Both the position numbers and the translations under genes were made by a program. A DNA stretch of 39,131 bases from Shewanella xiamenensis (GTDB lineage Bacteria; Pseudomonadota; Gammaproteobacteria; Enterobacterales; Shewanellaceae). Positions 8,820-17,634 of this stretch are shown here, piece by piece (the first letter of the stretch is position 1; every line of letters starts with the position of its first letter). Location of the stretch: assembly GCF_014647135.1 (NCBI RefSeq), contig NZ_BMOP01000005.1, positions 1 to 39,131 of the forward strand, given 5' to 3'. The notes under the pieces were generated by a model, which saw only the letters and a list, made by a program, of their open reading frames with translations, did no database searches and was not told the origin of the DNA.

Positions 8820-9875
8820 TTAAATATTCTTAAACTTATGTACCGTAATTTGTTGATATTGAGTATTTGCCTCAAGCATGACACTCGGGAAATGGTCAAT
8901 GTTTACCGCATTCGGATAACCGTGGGTTTCTAAACACAGGCCATGGAATTGATTAATGCTATAACCTTCATCATCAATATGGCTGCCATCGAGAAAGTTT
9001 CCACTATAAAATTGCACGCCGACTTCAGTGGTACTAATTTCGAGTTCTCGGCCAGAAAGCGGATCTTTTAACACCGCAATAGTCTGCAAACTGTTTTTAT
9101 TGTCAGGATTTCTATCCATCACAAAATAATGATCATAACCATTAGTTAATTGCTTAATATCCGTGGCAATTAGCTTCGGTTGTTTGAAATCGTAAGCGCC
9201 ATCGTCGACTAAGGTTAATTCGCCTGTTGGGATCTGTTCATTATCGAGCGCCAGGAAATGGCTGGCTTGAATGGAGAGTTCGTGCCCTAAAATGCCTTGC
9301 TGTTTGTTGGAGGCAAGATTCCAGTAAGCATGATTGGTTAAACAGACGGGGGTGGTTTGATCGCAAACGGCTTGATAGTTCAGGGTTAATTCATTGTTTT
9401 CATTGAGGCGATACTCGAGCTTAATCGCAAGATTACCCGGAAATCCTTGATCGCCATCGGGGCTGATAATGCTGAAAACCGCCGCCACACTGTCATTGTC
9501 CTGCAGTGTCTCAACCTGCCAAGTGCAATGGCTTAATCCTTTAGGTCCGCCGTGAAGTTGATTATTGCCTTCATTGGCGACTAATTGAATTGTTTTACCT
9601 GCTAAGGGGAATTGTGCTTTACCAATGCGATTTGCGACACGGCCGGCGGTAATACCAAAATAATACGGATTAGTCGCCCAATCTTTAATATCTTGATAGC
9701 CAAGACTTAATGAAATAGGTTGCTCATCTTTGCCATAAAGTTTTACCGACCAAATGCTAGCGCCGTAATTTGATAGAACCACTTCAAGCCCATGGCTATT
9801 GGTGAGGGTGACTAATTGTAATTCATCCGCAAATGCGGCATGTTCTACATTTTTTTTAGAGACGGAGAGTTGCAT
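8820..9875 (-). CDS. Aldose 1-epimerase (mutarotase, GalM family)
   Basis: A 351-residue cytoplasmic GalM-type mutarotase. It interconverts alpha and beta anomers of a sugar, here probably L-arabinose. Key positions are present: AGRVANRIG (substrate Arg), NQLHGGPKG (His), the catalytic acid His in LTNHAYWNL, and the catalytic base Glu in LCLETHGYPNAVN. It sits inside the arabinose operon, which suggests that it supplies the right anomer to the isomerase or to the neighbouring dehydrogenase. Its start codon directly follows a long RNA hairpin that would enclose the AAGG ribosome site. Codons look more AT-rich than in araUVWZ. The symbol galM would imply galactose, so none is given. Confidence 0.88.
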   Translation of the reverse strand: MQLSVSKKNVEHAAFADELQLVTLTNSHGLEVVLSNYGASIWSVKLYGKDEQPISLSLGYQDIKDWATNPYYFGITAGRVANRIGKAQFPLAGKTIQLVANEGNNQLHGGPKGLSHCTWQVETLQDNDSVAAVFSIISPDGDQGFPGNLAIKLEYRLNENNELTLNYQAVCDQTTPVCLTNHAYWNLASNKQQGILGHELSIQASHFLALDNEQIPTGELTLVDDGAYDFKQPKLIATDIKQLTNGYDHYFVMDRNPDNKNSLQTIAVLKDPLSGRELEISTTEVGVQFYSGNFLDGSHIDDEGYSINQFHGLCLETHGYPNAVNIDHFPSVMLEANTQYQQITVHKFKNI

Positions 9876-9920
9876 GGTGAGTGCTTTACCTTTTATTTAA
9901 AAATAAACTCAGCACTCACC
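9876..9920 (-). promoter_or_regulatory. Two-tier RNA hairpin over the epimerase ribosome site
   Basis: On the minus strand GGTGAGTGCT (9920-9911) pairs perfectly with AGCACTCACC (9885-9876), and the ATG of the epimerase gene follows immediately. Inside, TTTATTT (9907-9901) pairs with AAATAAA (9898-9892). The likely ribosome site AAGG falls in the internal loop between the two stems. This folds the translation start into a structure. It could limit translation or respond to an unknown factor. Seen in sequence; the function is inference. Confidence 0.55.
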
Positions 9921-9955
9921 TCATTATTCAATGAACTGAAATTTTATTGTGATAT

Positions 9956-10726
9956 TTAAATCCAACCACCATCGACAATAAAATTTTGTGCGGTGCAGAG
10001 TTTGCTATCATCTGCTGCTAAAAATAACGCCATAGCAGCAATATCTTCGGGCATTACATATTCTTTAATACATTGGTTATTTTCGATATGTTTTGCCGTA
10101 TCTTTATCTACCCAATGTGTGAGTTGACGTTTTGTCATCACCCAACCCGGCGTTAAGGTATTAATCCGGATTTTATCTTTGCCTAAATCGGCGGCTAAGC
10201 CTCGAGTTAAGCCCATGACGCCTGCTTTTGAGGCTGTATATCCCGCCATTCCCGCTTGACGATTGTGCCAACTCATCGAGCCAAAATTGATAACAGAACC
10301 CCCGCCGAGCCGCTGCATTTGCGGCCTTACCGCTTGTACGGCAAAAAAGTAGTGCCGCAAATTGGTATTTAAGCATTGGTCCCAATATTCTGGCGTGACT
10401 TCATCTATGCTATGCCTTTCATCGCACGCGGCATTGTTAATCAATACTGAGATAGGGCCTAAATCGTCTTCAACCTGAGCAATGACGCTTTTAAGCGCAA
10501 CTACATCGACAAGATCACAGTGATAAAATTTCACACTGGCGTCAGGCTGAGTCTGCTTAAGGCCTGTGACAAGTTGAGTCGACTCCTCAACTAAAATGTC
10601 GACAAATGCCACCTTAGCGCCCTGCTCTAAAAAAGACCGTACTAAGCAAGCCCCAATACCCGTACCACCGCCACTGATAAAAATGGTCTTACCTTGTAAA
10701 CTCGGGTATTGATTAGTCAACTTCAT
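9956..10726 (-). CDS. SDR-family sugar 1-dehydrogenase (XylB/arabinose dehydrogenase-like)
   Basis: A classical short-chain dehydrogenase of 256 residues. The nucleotide-binding motif SGGGTGIGA is near residue 18. CDLVD follows the second strand, NNAA marks the fourth, the catalytic Ser lies in INFGSMSWH, and Tyr/Lys in YTASKAG. It resembles Caulobacter D-xylose dehydrogenase XylB in many places (YPSLQGK, LRHYFFAVQAV, TKRQ, LFLAADDSKLCT). The likely reaction is NAD(P)-dependent oxidation of an aldopentose, here probably L-arabinose, to its lactone. The next upstream gene is a sugar-acid dehydratase, so the two would catalyse consecutive oxidative steps with a missing or spontaneous lactonase step. 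D-xylose, D-galactose or L-fucose remain possible substrates. Confidence 0.75.
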   Translation of the reverse strand: MKLTNQYPSLQGKTIFISGGGTGIGACLVRSFLEQGAKVAFVDILVEESTQLVTGLKQTQPDASVKFYHCDLVDVVALKSVIAQVEDDLGPISVLINNAACDERHSIDEVTPEYWDQCLNTNLRHYFFAVQAVRPQMQRLGGGSVINFGSMSWHNRQAGMAGYTASKAGVMGLTRGLAADLGKDKIRINTLTPGWVMTKRQLTHWVDKDTAKHIENNQCIKEYVMPEDIAAMALFLAADDSKLCTAQNFIVDGGWI

Positions 10727-10786
10727 AACTCAACCTTTTATTAAAATAATTATTTGGTTTCATTATAAAAGAAAACGAGTTCATAT

Positions 10787-12520
10787 TTAATGGGAATGTG
10801 CGGGTATCTCTGCACCTCGACATCCCACGAGAAAATCAAAATCACATCCCTCATCCGCTTGGAGCACATGGTCTTTAAAGAGCGAGAGATAACCACCATT
10901 GATTGGAATGGATTTCACTGTCGCGAGTTTTGCTAGGCGCGCCTGTAACTCTTGGTCACTGATCTCCAGCTGTAACTTTCCTGCAAAAGTATCCAGTTCA
11001 ATCATGTCACCATTTTGTACTGCGGCGAGCGGCCCAAGGGCTTGTGCTTCTGGCGCAACATGGAGAACAACGGTACCAAAGGCGGTGCCACTCATGCGTG
11101 CATCGGAAATCCTTACCATATCTTTAATTCCTTTTTTCAACAGCTTAGGTGGCAATCCCATATTGCCAACCTCAGCCATGCCCGGATATCCTTTAGGGCC
11201 ACAGTTTTTAAGCACCATAATGCTGTTCTCATCAATATCCAGTTCAGGATCGCCAATGCGGGCGTTGTAATCGTCAAAACTTTCAAACACAACCGCTTTG
11301 CCACGGTGTTGCATCAAGAGCGCGCTGGCGGCGGAGGGCTTGATTACTGCGCCGCGAGGCGCGAGATTGCCGCGCAGTACGCGAATGCCACCATTTTCGA
11401 CCAAGGGATTTTCAAGTGACATAATCACCTCTTGGTTATAACAAGGCGCCTCTTTGACATTGTCCCAGAGGCTAGCAGCATTGACGGTGAGCGTGTTTTT
11501 GCTCAGTAAATCATGCTCAAACAGCTGCCTTAATACTGCTGGCAGTCCACCTGCGTAGTAAAAGTCTTCCATTAAGTACTGACCCGAAGGCTTAAGATTC
11601 ACTATGGTCGGTACTGCGTAACCATGGCGCCAGTCATCGAGTGACAGCTCAACTCCTATCCTGCCGGCAATGGCCTTTAAATGGATAACGGCGTTAGTTG
11701 AACCACCAATGGCAGCATTGACTTTGATGGCATTGATAAAAGCATCACGGCTTAAAATTTTACTTAAGGTCAAATCCTCTTTGACCATATCAACAATTCG
11801 CATTCCCGACATATGGGCCAACACTTGTCGGCGAGAATCCACCGCAGGAATGGCGGCATTGTGTGGCAAACTCACGCCGAGGGTTTCCACCATACAGGCC
11901 ATAGTCGATGCAGTACCCATAGTGTTACAGGTGCCCGTTGAGCGTGACATATCCGCTTCGGCATTCATAAATGCGGCGAGGCTGATGTTGCCTGCTTTAT
12001 ATTCTTGATGCAGTTCCCACACGAGTGTGCCCGAACCGACATCCTTGCCCTTATGCTTACCATTGAGCATGGGCCCACCCGTGACGACTATCGTCGGTAA
12101 ATCACAACTGGCCGCGCCCATCAATAAAGCCGGAGTCGTTTTATCGCAGCCTACTAACAGGACAACACCGTCGATGGGATTGCCACGAATGGCTTCTTCC
12201 GTGTCCATAGCCGCAAGGTTACGCGTTAACATGGCGCTAGGGCGCAAATTGGACTCGCCATTTGAAAACACGGGGAACTCCACCGGAATGCCACCCGCTT
12301 CCCGAATACCATTCTTTACTCTTTGCGCCAGTTCCCGCAGGTGACCATTGCAGGGAGTCAATTCTGACCAGGTATTGCAAATACCAATCACAGGCTTATT
12401 TTGAAAGTGATGCTCTGGTATGCCTTGGTTTTTCATCCAACTGCGGTACATAAAACCATTTTTATCATCACTACCAAACCAACTAGCCGAACGAAGTGTT
12501 TTCGGTTTTTTATTATTCAT
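10787..12520 (-). CDS. IlvD/EDD-family sugar-acid dehydratase, probably L-arabinonate dehydratase
   Basis: A 577-residue IlvD/EDD protein. Three iron-sulfur Cys are at residues 57 (LTPCNGH), 125 (GCDKTTPA) and 198 (GTCNTMGTA). The spacings of 68 and 73 equal those I recall for the [2Fe-2S] cysteines of Rhizobium L-arabinonate dehydratase (59, 127, 200). AARGA-type substrate residues appear as NLAPRGAVIKPSAAS and RMSGTAFG. It should remove water from L-arabinonate to give 2-dehydro-3-deoxy-L-arabinonate. D-xylonate or another aldonate is possible. The start MNNKKPKT is preferred over the upstream in-frame starts because AAGGTG lies about 8 nt before it. It is the first gene of the long minus-strand operon, divergent from an exported GH43. 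Confidence 0.8.
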   Translation of the reverse strand: MNNKKPKTLRSASWFGSDDKNGFMYRSWMKNQGIPEHHFQNKPVIGICNTWSELTPCNGHLRELAQRVKNGIREAGGIPVEFPVFSNGESNLRPSAMLTRNLAAMDTEEAIRGNPIDGVVLLVGCDKTTPALLMGAASCDLPTIVVTGGPMLNGKHKGKDVGSGTLVWELHQEYKAGNISLAAFMNAEADMSRSTGTCNTMGTASTMACMVETLGVSLPHNAAIPAVDSRRQVLAHMSGMRIVDMVKEDLTLSKILSRDAFINAIKVNAAIGGSTNAVIHLKAIAGRIGVELSLDDWRHGYAVPTIVNLKPSGQYLMEDFYYAGGLPAVLRQLFEHDLLSKNTLTVNAASLWDNVKEAPCYNQEVIMSLENPLVENGGIRVLRGNLAPRGAVIKPSAASALLMQHRGKAVVFESFDDYNARIGDPELDIDENSIMVLKNCGPKGYPGMAEVGNMGLPPKLLKKGIKDMVRISDARMSGTAFGTVVLHVAPEAQALGPLAAVQNGDMIELDTFAGKLQLEISDQELQARLAKLATVKSIPINGGYLSLFKDHVLQADEGCDFDFLVGCRGAEIPAHSH

Positions 12521-12656
12521 ATGACACCTTCGTTTTCCAAGGCACATGCCCTGCCCGACATATTCAATTAGCCGCATTACAGTCGACTATCAGAGAGTTG
12601 GTGCACCTTTATGCCCTGAGTTAACAATTTGTACTTTAATATTGCTAGCACGTAAA

Positions 12657-12680
12657 AGTATTGGTATTACTATAATACTA
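12657..12680. promoter_or_regulatory. Candidate AraR operator in the divergent dehydratase/GH43 promoter
   Basis: AGTATT (12657-12662) and AATACT (12674-12679) form an inverted repeat. Inside it TGGTATTACTA (12662-12672) fits the GntR/FadR-type half-site pattern TNGTNNNACNA. A TATAAT box for the plus-strand GH43 lies at 12671-12676, so a bound repressor would block it. The motif shares TATTACTA with the araB site. Assignment to AraR is inference. Confidence 0.45.
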
Positions 12681-12706
12681 AAATATCAAAAAACAATAGA
12701 GGAAGT

Positions 12707-13666
12707 ATGAAAAAGGCATTTTCTAGTATTTGTGTGAGTGCTTGTTTGGCATTGATCACCACGGCCAGTACAGCGGCAATTGCTGCTAACCCTTTGTTTA
12801 CGGATGTATTCACCGCCGATCCTGCCGCTATAGTGCACCAAGATACTGTCTATCTTTATACTGGCCATGATGTTGCAAAGGACAATCGTACCTTCTTTGA
12901 AATGCATGATTGGCTCGTTTTTAGCTCTAAGGATATGCACAATTGGACGGCCCATGGCAGCAAGTTATCGGTGAAAGACTTCAGCTGGGCCAAAGGAGAT
13001 GCATGGGCCAGCCATGTGATCGAAAAAGAAGGTAAGTTTTACTGGTATGTAACGGCAAGACACAACAAAATCAATGGTTTTGCTATTGGTGTCGCGGTTG
13101 CCGATAGTCCACTCGGCCCCTTCAAGGATGCCCGCGGCAACGCCCTTATCACTAATGATATGACCACAGATACCGAGATTGATTGGGATGATATCGATCC
13201 TGCTGTCTTTATCGATGATGACAAGCAAGCCTATCTGTTTTGGGGCAACACTAAGCCAAGATTTGCCAAGTTAAAAGCCAACATGATTGAACTCGATGGC
13301 CCAATTCACTCGATTGATATTCCAAACTTTACCGAAGCACTCTGGGTACATAAAAAAGATAAAACCTATTATCTTTCATACGCTTCAGGCTTCCCTGAAA
13401 AAATTGCCTATGCGACCAGTGATAGCATTCAGGGGCCGTGGAAGTACCAAGGTATCTTAAATGAAGTGGCGGGTAACTCGCCGACAAACCATCAAGCAAT
13501 CATTGAATTTAAAGGTAAATCCTACTTTATCTATCATACCGGCGCCTCGCAGGATGGCGGCGGTGAGTTTAGACGTTCCGTCGCAATTGACCCGCTGCAT
13601 TACAATGCCGATGGCACCCTACAGCGTATTCATATGACAAGCGAAGGCATCAACGAGCCACAGTAA
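12707..13666 (+). CDS. Exported GH43 glycoside hydrolase (arabinofuranosidase/xylosidase type)
   Basis: A 319-residue GH43 protein with a clear signal peptide (KKAFSSICVSACLALITTAS, cut near AIA-ANP). Catalytic acids are Asp in TADPAAIVH (base), Asp in DDIDPAVFIDDD, and Glu in NFTEALWVHKKD (donor). It belongs to a different GH43 branch from the two tandem enzymes at the left of the locus, as shown by DTVYLYTGHD, RTFFEMHDWLVFSSKDMHNW and PTNHQAIIEFKGKSYFIYH. It is the only plus-strand gene in the locus and is transcribed divergently from the dehydratase operon. AGGAAG lies just upstream of the ATG. Its role would be release of arabinose (or xylose) from polysaccharide outside the cytoplasm. 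The signal peptide makes periplasmic or extracellular action likely. Confidence 0.83.
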   Translation: MKKAFSSICVSACLALITTASTAAIAANPLFTDVFTADPAAIVHQDTVYLYTGHDVAKDNRTFFEMHDWLVFSSKDMHNWTAHGSKLSVKDFSWAKGDAWASHVIEKEGKFYWYVTARHNKINGFAIGVAVADSPLGPFKDARGNALITNDMTTDTEIDWDDIDPAVFIDDDKQAYLFWGNTKPRFAKLKANMIELDGPIHSIDIPNFTEALWVHKKDKTYYLSYASGFPEKIAYATSDSIQGPWKYQGILNEVAGNSPTNHQAIIEFKGKSYFIYHTGASQDGGGEFRRSVAIDPLHYNADGTLQRIHMTSEGINEPQ

Positions 13667-13693
13667 TCCTATTTTTTACTTTAGAGCGAGTAA

Positions 13694-13719
13694 AAAAGGT
13701 GAACCTAAGTTCACCTTTT
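13694..13719. terminator. Bidirectional terminator between GH43 and araR
   Basis: AAAAGGTGAAC / GTTCACCTTTT is an 11-bp perfect stem with a CTAA loop. It has A-rich and T-rich flanks on both sides, so it can end transcription of the plus-strand GH43 gene and of the minus-strand regulator gene. Confidence 0.85.
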
Positions 13720-13759
13720 ATATTTGCAGTAAAGCGGCGTTAAAAATTGAAGCAAGCCG

Positions 13760-14476
13760 TTATTTACGCACGATATTTTTATGCACAGTATCTTGAGACG
13801 TCGAGAGTAATTTATTCATCTCGGCTTTCGCGCCTTCACTGTCACCTGCGGCAATCGCAGTATAAATGGCCTTGTGGCCAGGAAGGGATTGGATAAAGTC
13901 ATCCTGAATTGTGCTACTGAGTCTAAAGATTTCGAGCAGCGCAGATTGAATCGACACGCCGAGAGACACCATAAACTCGTTATTGGTCGCATCTAAAATC
14001 GCCATATGGAAATCGATATCCGAGGTATACACTTCATCCGTACCTAATTCGGCCGCTTCCATCTTGGCATAAGCAGCCGCAATCACCTCAAGCTGCTCTG
14101 GGGTGCGTTTCTTGGCAGCCAGTTCCGCCGCAGCAGGTTCAAATACGGCACGAATTTCATAGAGCGAAGTATAAAACTCGGGTGAAGGTTTCGATTGGGA
14201 AAACCAGTTTAAGATCACCGGATCAAACATATTCCAGTGGCGACGCTCACGAATTCGAGTGCCAAGCTTAGGGCGAGACTCGATAAGCCCTTTTGCTGTG
14301 AGCACCTTAAAGGCTTCCCTTAAGGAGGTGCGTGATACTTCCAGCTCTTCACAGATAGCATTTTCATTAGGGATATATTCACCTGGCGCATAAAAGCCGC
14401 CCACAATGCGGGAACCTAATTCGCTTGCCACCCAGTTATGGATATTCTGCGGACGGTTATTTGCCTGATTTGCCAT
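13760..14476 (-). CDS. araR: GntR-family (FadR subfamily) regulator, probably AraR
   Basis: A 238-residue regulator. Residues 10-80 form a winged helix-turn-helix with the recognition part ELEVSRTSLREAFKVLTAKG and wing SRPKLGTRIRERRHW. The C-terminal half is an FCD ligand-binding domain with DIDFHMAIL, the Asp-x3-His metal/ligand motif of FadR-type regulators. It lies between the hydrolase/transport and kinase/isomerase parts of the arabinose locus. Shewanella species are known to use a GntR-type AraR rather than AraC, so it most likely represses these operons and releases DNA on binding L-arabinose or a derivative. An inverted repeat upstream (14562-14581) suggests autoregulation. The effector is not known from sequence. 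Confidence 0.8.
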   Translation of the reverse strand: MANQANNRPQNIHNWVASELGSRIVGGFYAPGEYIPNENAICEELEVSRTSLREAFKVLTAKGLIESRPKLGTRIRERRHWNMFDPVILNWFSQSKPSPEFYTSLYEIRAVFEPAAAELAAKKRTPEQLEVIAAAYAKMEAAELGTDEVYTSDIDFHMAILDATNNEFMVSLGVSIQSALLEIFRLSSTIQDDFIQSLPGHKAIYTAIAAGDSEGAKAEMNKLLSTSQDTVHKNIVRK

Positions 14477-14561
14477 AGTGCCCTCTTTAACTCTCTATCT
14501 CTGTGCTCAATCCAATCAGCTGGATAAGGTACATAACGCTGATAAACAAATGTTATGATAC

Positions 14562-14581
14562 TACCTTTCATGATAAAGGTA
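14562..14581. promoter_or_regulatory. Candidate autoregulatory operator of araR
   Basis: TACCTTT-CATGAT-AAAGGTA is a perfect 7-bp inverted repeat 86 nt upstream of the araR ATG. It differs in core bases from the araB site, so it may be a variant AraR site or belong to another regulator. Confidence 0.4.
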
Positions 14582-14711
14582 ATAAAAATTTTGTTAACGT
14601 TAAGAATTTATGGGAATTTCCTTAAACTCATTGTCCCTACCTTACCCCAAACTTTTACATTGTAAAGCCTAATTTTGCGTTTTAGCCAGTGATTGGACAA
14701 GCTCGCAACGG

Positions 14712-15320
14712 CTATTGAGCGCTTAGAAAATAGTCATTTTCAATCTGTAATTCAGCATGCACATCGACCACAAACATCCCCGCCGCTTCGGCGGCTTGGA
14801 TGCCCGCCTTCGCATCTTCAAATACGATGCAGCGCTCTGGCGCTATGCCCATCAGCTCGGCGCAGCGTAAAAAAGTATCAGGCGCAGGTTTGGGTGACGC
14901 GACTTGGTCAGCCCCCACCACATAATCGACTAATTCCAGTAACCCACACAGGGTTAAGATTTGAATGGCTTCCTCTGTGTAGGCGCCTGTGCCGACCGCC
15001 ATTGGGCGTTTGCCCTGATTCTGCTTGGCAAATTCGGCTAATGCCGTCGGTTTGACATATAAATGCATAGTGTCACGCACTAGGGCTTCTTTATACTCGT
15101 TCATGGCTTCGCAACTGGCCGTTGGTGTGACGCCAAAATGCGCAATCAGGATCTCTAAGGTGCCTATGGTGGGCACGCCCGCCAACGAGCGCATCAAGGC
15201 TGGCTCAATCGGGATCCCAAAGTGATTCAAGGTTTGTCGCCATGCTTGCTCATGCAACTGACCGCTGTCGACTAAGGTGCCATCCATATCGAAAATAATG
15301 CCGTCAAATTCTGTATACAT
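14712..15320 (-). CDS. HAD-superfamily sugar phosphatase (YqaB/beta-PGM-like)
   Basis: A 202-residue HAD subfamily IA hydrolase. Motif I is FDMDGTLVDS (nucleophile Asp and acid/base Asp), motif III is PKPAPDTF (Lys), and motif IV is FEDAKAGIQAA. The small helical cap lies between motifs I and II. Similarity in layout is closest to YqaB-type phosphatases that act on fructose 1-phosphate and related sugar phosphates. It follows araA after a strong stem-loop, so it is probably expressed with the araBDA operon at a lower level. A role in clearing toxic sugar phosphates such as those made by the kinase is reasonable but is inference. Beta-phosphoglucomutase is less likely. Confidence 0.72.
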   Translation of the reverse strand: MYTEFDGIIFDMDGTLVDSGQLHEQAWRQTLNHFGIPIEPALMRSLAGVPTIGTLEILIAHFGVTPTASCEAMNEYKEALVRDTMHLYVKPTALAEFAKQNQGKRPMAVGTGAYTEEAIQILTLCGLLELVDYVVGADQVASPKPAPDTFLRCAELMGIAPERCIVFEDAKAGIQAAEAAGMFVVDVHAELQIENDYFLSAQ

Positions 15321-15359
15321 CTGTGTTAACCCTATGAAATGAATGGTTCCAGAAAAATG

Positions 15360-15381
15360 AAAGCCGCCCGAAGGCGGCTTT
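15360..15381 (-). terminator. Stem-loop between araA and the HAD phosphatase gene
   Basis: AAAGCCGCC / GGCGGCTTT forms a perfect 9-bp stem with a four-base loop, 16 nt after the araA stop. The T-run after it on the minus strand is interrupted (TTTCATTTTT), so it may work as a partial terminator or attenuator inside the operon. Confidence 0.65.
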
Positions 15382-15396
15382 GTTCCTGCGCAACAA

Positions 15397-16899
15397 TTAT
15401 AACCCTCTTGCTAAACCGTAATAAACGGAATTTTGGCGAAGCTCATTCTTAAACTCGCGGATCTTAGTGTCGCCATCGATGATAACCAGTTCAGCACCGG
15501 CCATTTCAGCAAAGTCGACAATCTGATCCGTCGTGATGGCTTGGCTATAAGCTGAGTGGTGAGCACCACCGGCGTGGATCCAAGCTGCGGCGGCAACCGC
15601 TAAATTCGGACGAGGCTCCCACAGCGCAGACGCGACAGGCAGATTTGGCAGATCCTGTGGTGGTGTCACTGTATCTAACTCATTGAGAATGATACGGAAA
15701 CGGTTGCCTAAATCGATAGTCGATACGTTGATTGCTTGGCCCGCTTTACCAGTGAATAACAGACGTGGCACGTCACAACGCACACCAATGGTATGGCGGT
15801 GAACTTCTAAACGCGGTTTTGCCGCGGCAATCGAGGGGCAGACTTCTAACATGTGGGCGCCAAGAACTTGATCAGTCGCCCCAAAGTTATAGGTGTAGTC
15901 TTCCATAAATGAAGTACCACCGGCACGGCCTTGACCCATGACCTTCATAATGCGCACCATGGCAGCCGTTTTCCAGTCACCTTCGCCGCCGTAACCGAAA
16001 CCGTTCGCCATCAGACGTTGGGTAGCGAGTCCCGGTAATCCTGTCATACCGGTGAGGTTTTCGAAGCAGTTGGTGAAGGCACCAAATCCACCTTGGGTTA
16101 AGAATTGGGTTAAGCCGAGTTCAATCTTGGCTTCTTTTCTTAAACGGTCTAATTGGTATTCATCGCCAAATAGCTCGTTACCCACTTGGTATTCGCTGGC
16201 GTAACGATCGAGCTGTGCGGTTACATCGCCTTCGGCAATGGCTGCAATCGCTTCATTAAGTTCACCTAAGCTATAGGCGTGCACTTCGTAACCGAATTGA
16301 ATTTGTGCGGCAACTTTGTCGCCTTCAGTCACTGCCACTTGACGCATGTTGTCGCCAAAGCGGGCGATACGCAGGTTTTGGCTCTCGTGCCAACCCGCTG
16401 CTGCGCGGCACCAATCATCGATTTGTGCCTGTACATCGCTCGATTGCCAGTGACCCACAACCACTTTGCGCTCTTTACGCATACGAGTGCCGATAAAACC
16501 AAATTCGCGGCAACCGTGGGCACTTTGGTGGGTGTTCATATAGTTCATATTGATTTCGCTCCAAGGGAGCTCGGCATTGAACTGGGTATGTAAATGCATG
16601 AATGGCTTGCTTAATTCATTCAGGCCAGCAATCCACATCTTGGCGGGAGAGAAAGTGTGCATCCACAGAATAACGCCAACACAGTTTTCATCGCTGTTGG
16701 CCGCTTGGCATACGGCATGAATTTCCCGTGGGGATTTTACGGTTGGCTTATACACCACGTCGATTGAAATGGCGGATGATTCATTAAAGCCATGAACAAT
16801 TTGCTCACTGTTTTTAGCGACTTGCTCTAATACTTTCGGGCCGTATAAATCCTGCGAACCCGTGATAAACCACACTTGTTTTTGTTTGAAGGCTTTCAT
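15397..16899 (-). CDS. araA: L-arabinose isomerase
   Basis: A 500-residue enzyme, the same length as E. coli AraA, which converts L-arabinose to L-ribulose using Mn2+. The metal-site Glu residues are in [10 protein letters not shown] and FMEDYTY, 27 residues apart as in E. coli (306 and 333). The His ligands are in LGAHMLEV and GGAHHSAYS. The start [20 protein letters not shown] matches the usual N-terminus of the family. It is the third gene of araB-araD-araA, 38 nt after araD. It is expected in the cytoplasm as a multimer. No lesion is seen. Confidence 0.97.
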   Translation of the reverse strand: MKAFKQKQVWFITGSQDLYGPKVLEQVAKNSEQIVHGFNESSAISIDVVYKPTVKSPREIHAVCQAANSDENCVGVILWMHTFSPAKMWIAGLNELSKPFMHLHTQFNAELPWSEINMNYMNTHQSAHGCREFGFIGTRMRKERKVVVGHWQSSDVQAQIDDWCRAAAGWHESQNLRIARFGDNMRQVAVTEGDKVAAQIQFGYEVHAYSLGELNEAIAAIAEGDVTAQLDRYASEYQVGNELFGDEYQLDRLRKEAKIELGLTQFLTQGGFGAFTNCFENLTGMTGLPGLATQRLMANGFGYGGEGDWKTAAMVRIMKVMGQGRAGGTSFMEDYTYNFGATDQVLGAHMLEVCPSIAAAKPRLEVHRHTIGVRCDVPRLLFTGKAGQAINVSTIDLGNRFRIILNELDTVTPPQDLPNLPVASALWEPRPNLAVAAAAWIHAGGAHHSAYSQAITTDQIVDFAEMAGAELVIIDGDTKIREFKNELRQNSVYYGLARGL

Positions 16900-16937
16900 A
16901 TTACTCTCTCTAGTTTGAAATAAGACCCGACTGGCAA

Positions 16938-17633
16938 TTACTTGCTTTGGCCGTAATAAGCGTCTTTTCCATGCTTACGCAAATAATGCTTATCAATAAG
17001 CTCTTGTTTTAACTGACTGATACCTGGTGATAAGGTTTTGGTGAGATACGCCATCCGAGCGATTTCTTCGAGCAACACGGCGTGGTACACAGATTTAGCC
17101 GCATTCGCGCCCCAAGTGAACGGCGCGTGGCCTGCCACTATCACCATGGGCGACTCGTTGGGATCTCGGTCGGCAAAACAATCGAGGATCTGCACGCCGG
17201 TTTCTTCTTCGTAGTCGCGGCTTATCTGATCATTGCGCATCACTGCTGTGCATGGAATTTCACCGTACACATAATCGGCCTGTGTCGTGCCTAAGCAGGG
17301 AATCGCGATCTGCGCCTGCGCCCACGCGGTGGCATAGGTTGAATGGGTATGGGTAATGCCACCAATACTCTGCCACTGACGATACAAATAGGTGTGCGTC
17401 TTAGTATCCGATGAAGGACGCATGCTCCCTTCGACGATTTGATTCTCAAGGTCAACAATCACAATGTCTTCAACCTTCAAATCTTCATAGGGCACGCCGC
17501 TGGGCTTGATACCAATAACGCCGAGTTGGCGGTCAATTTGTGAAACGTTGCCAAAGGTGTAAGTCACCAGTTTGCGTTTCTCAAGCTCCATGTTGGCTTC
17601 GTAGACTTCGCGTTTTAGCTCTAAAAAAGACAT
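16938..17633 (-). CDS. araD: L-ribulose-5-phosphate 4-epimerase
   Basis: A 231-residue class II aldolase-like epimerase, exactly the length of E. coli AraD, which converts L-ribulose 5-phosphate to D-xylulose 5-phosphate. Zinc ligands are His in ITHTHSTYA and His in [17 protein letters not shown] and GNVSQID form the phosphate-binding part, and Tyr/His residues near the C-terminus ([10 protein letters not shown]) belong to the active site. The start MSFLELKRE is chosen because GGAG lies 10 nt upstream, inside the end of araB. The longer frame adds ten unlikely residues. araB ends one nucleotide before this start, so the two are coupled. The product enters the pentose phosphate pathway. Confidence 0.96.
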   Translation of the reverse strand: MSFLELKREVYEANMELEKRKLVTYTFGNVSQIDRQLGVIGIKPSGVPYEDLKVEDIVIVDLENQIVEGSMRPSSDTKTHTYLYRQWQSIGGITHTHSTYATAWAQAQIAIPCLGTTQADYVYGEIPCTAVMRNDQISRDYEEETGVQILDCFADRDPNESPMVIVAGHAPFTWGANAAKSVYHAVLLEEIARMAYLTKTLSPGISQLKQELIDKHYLRKHGKDAYYGQSK

Positions 17634-17634
17634 C

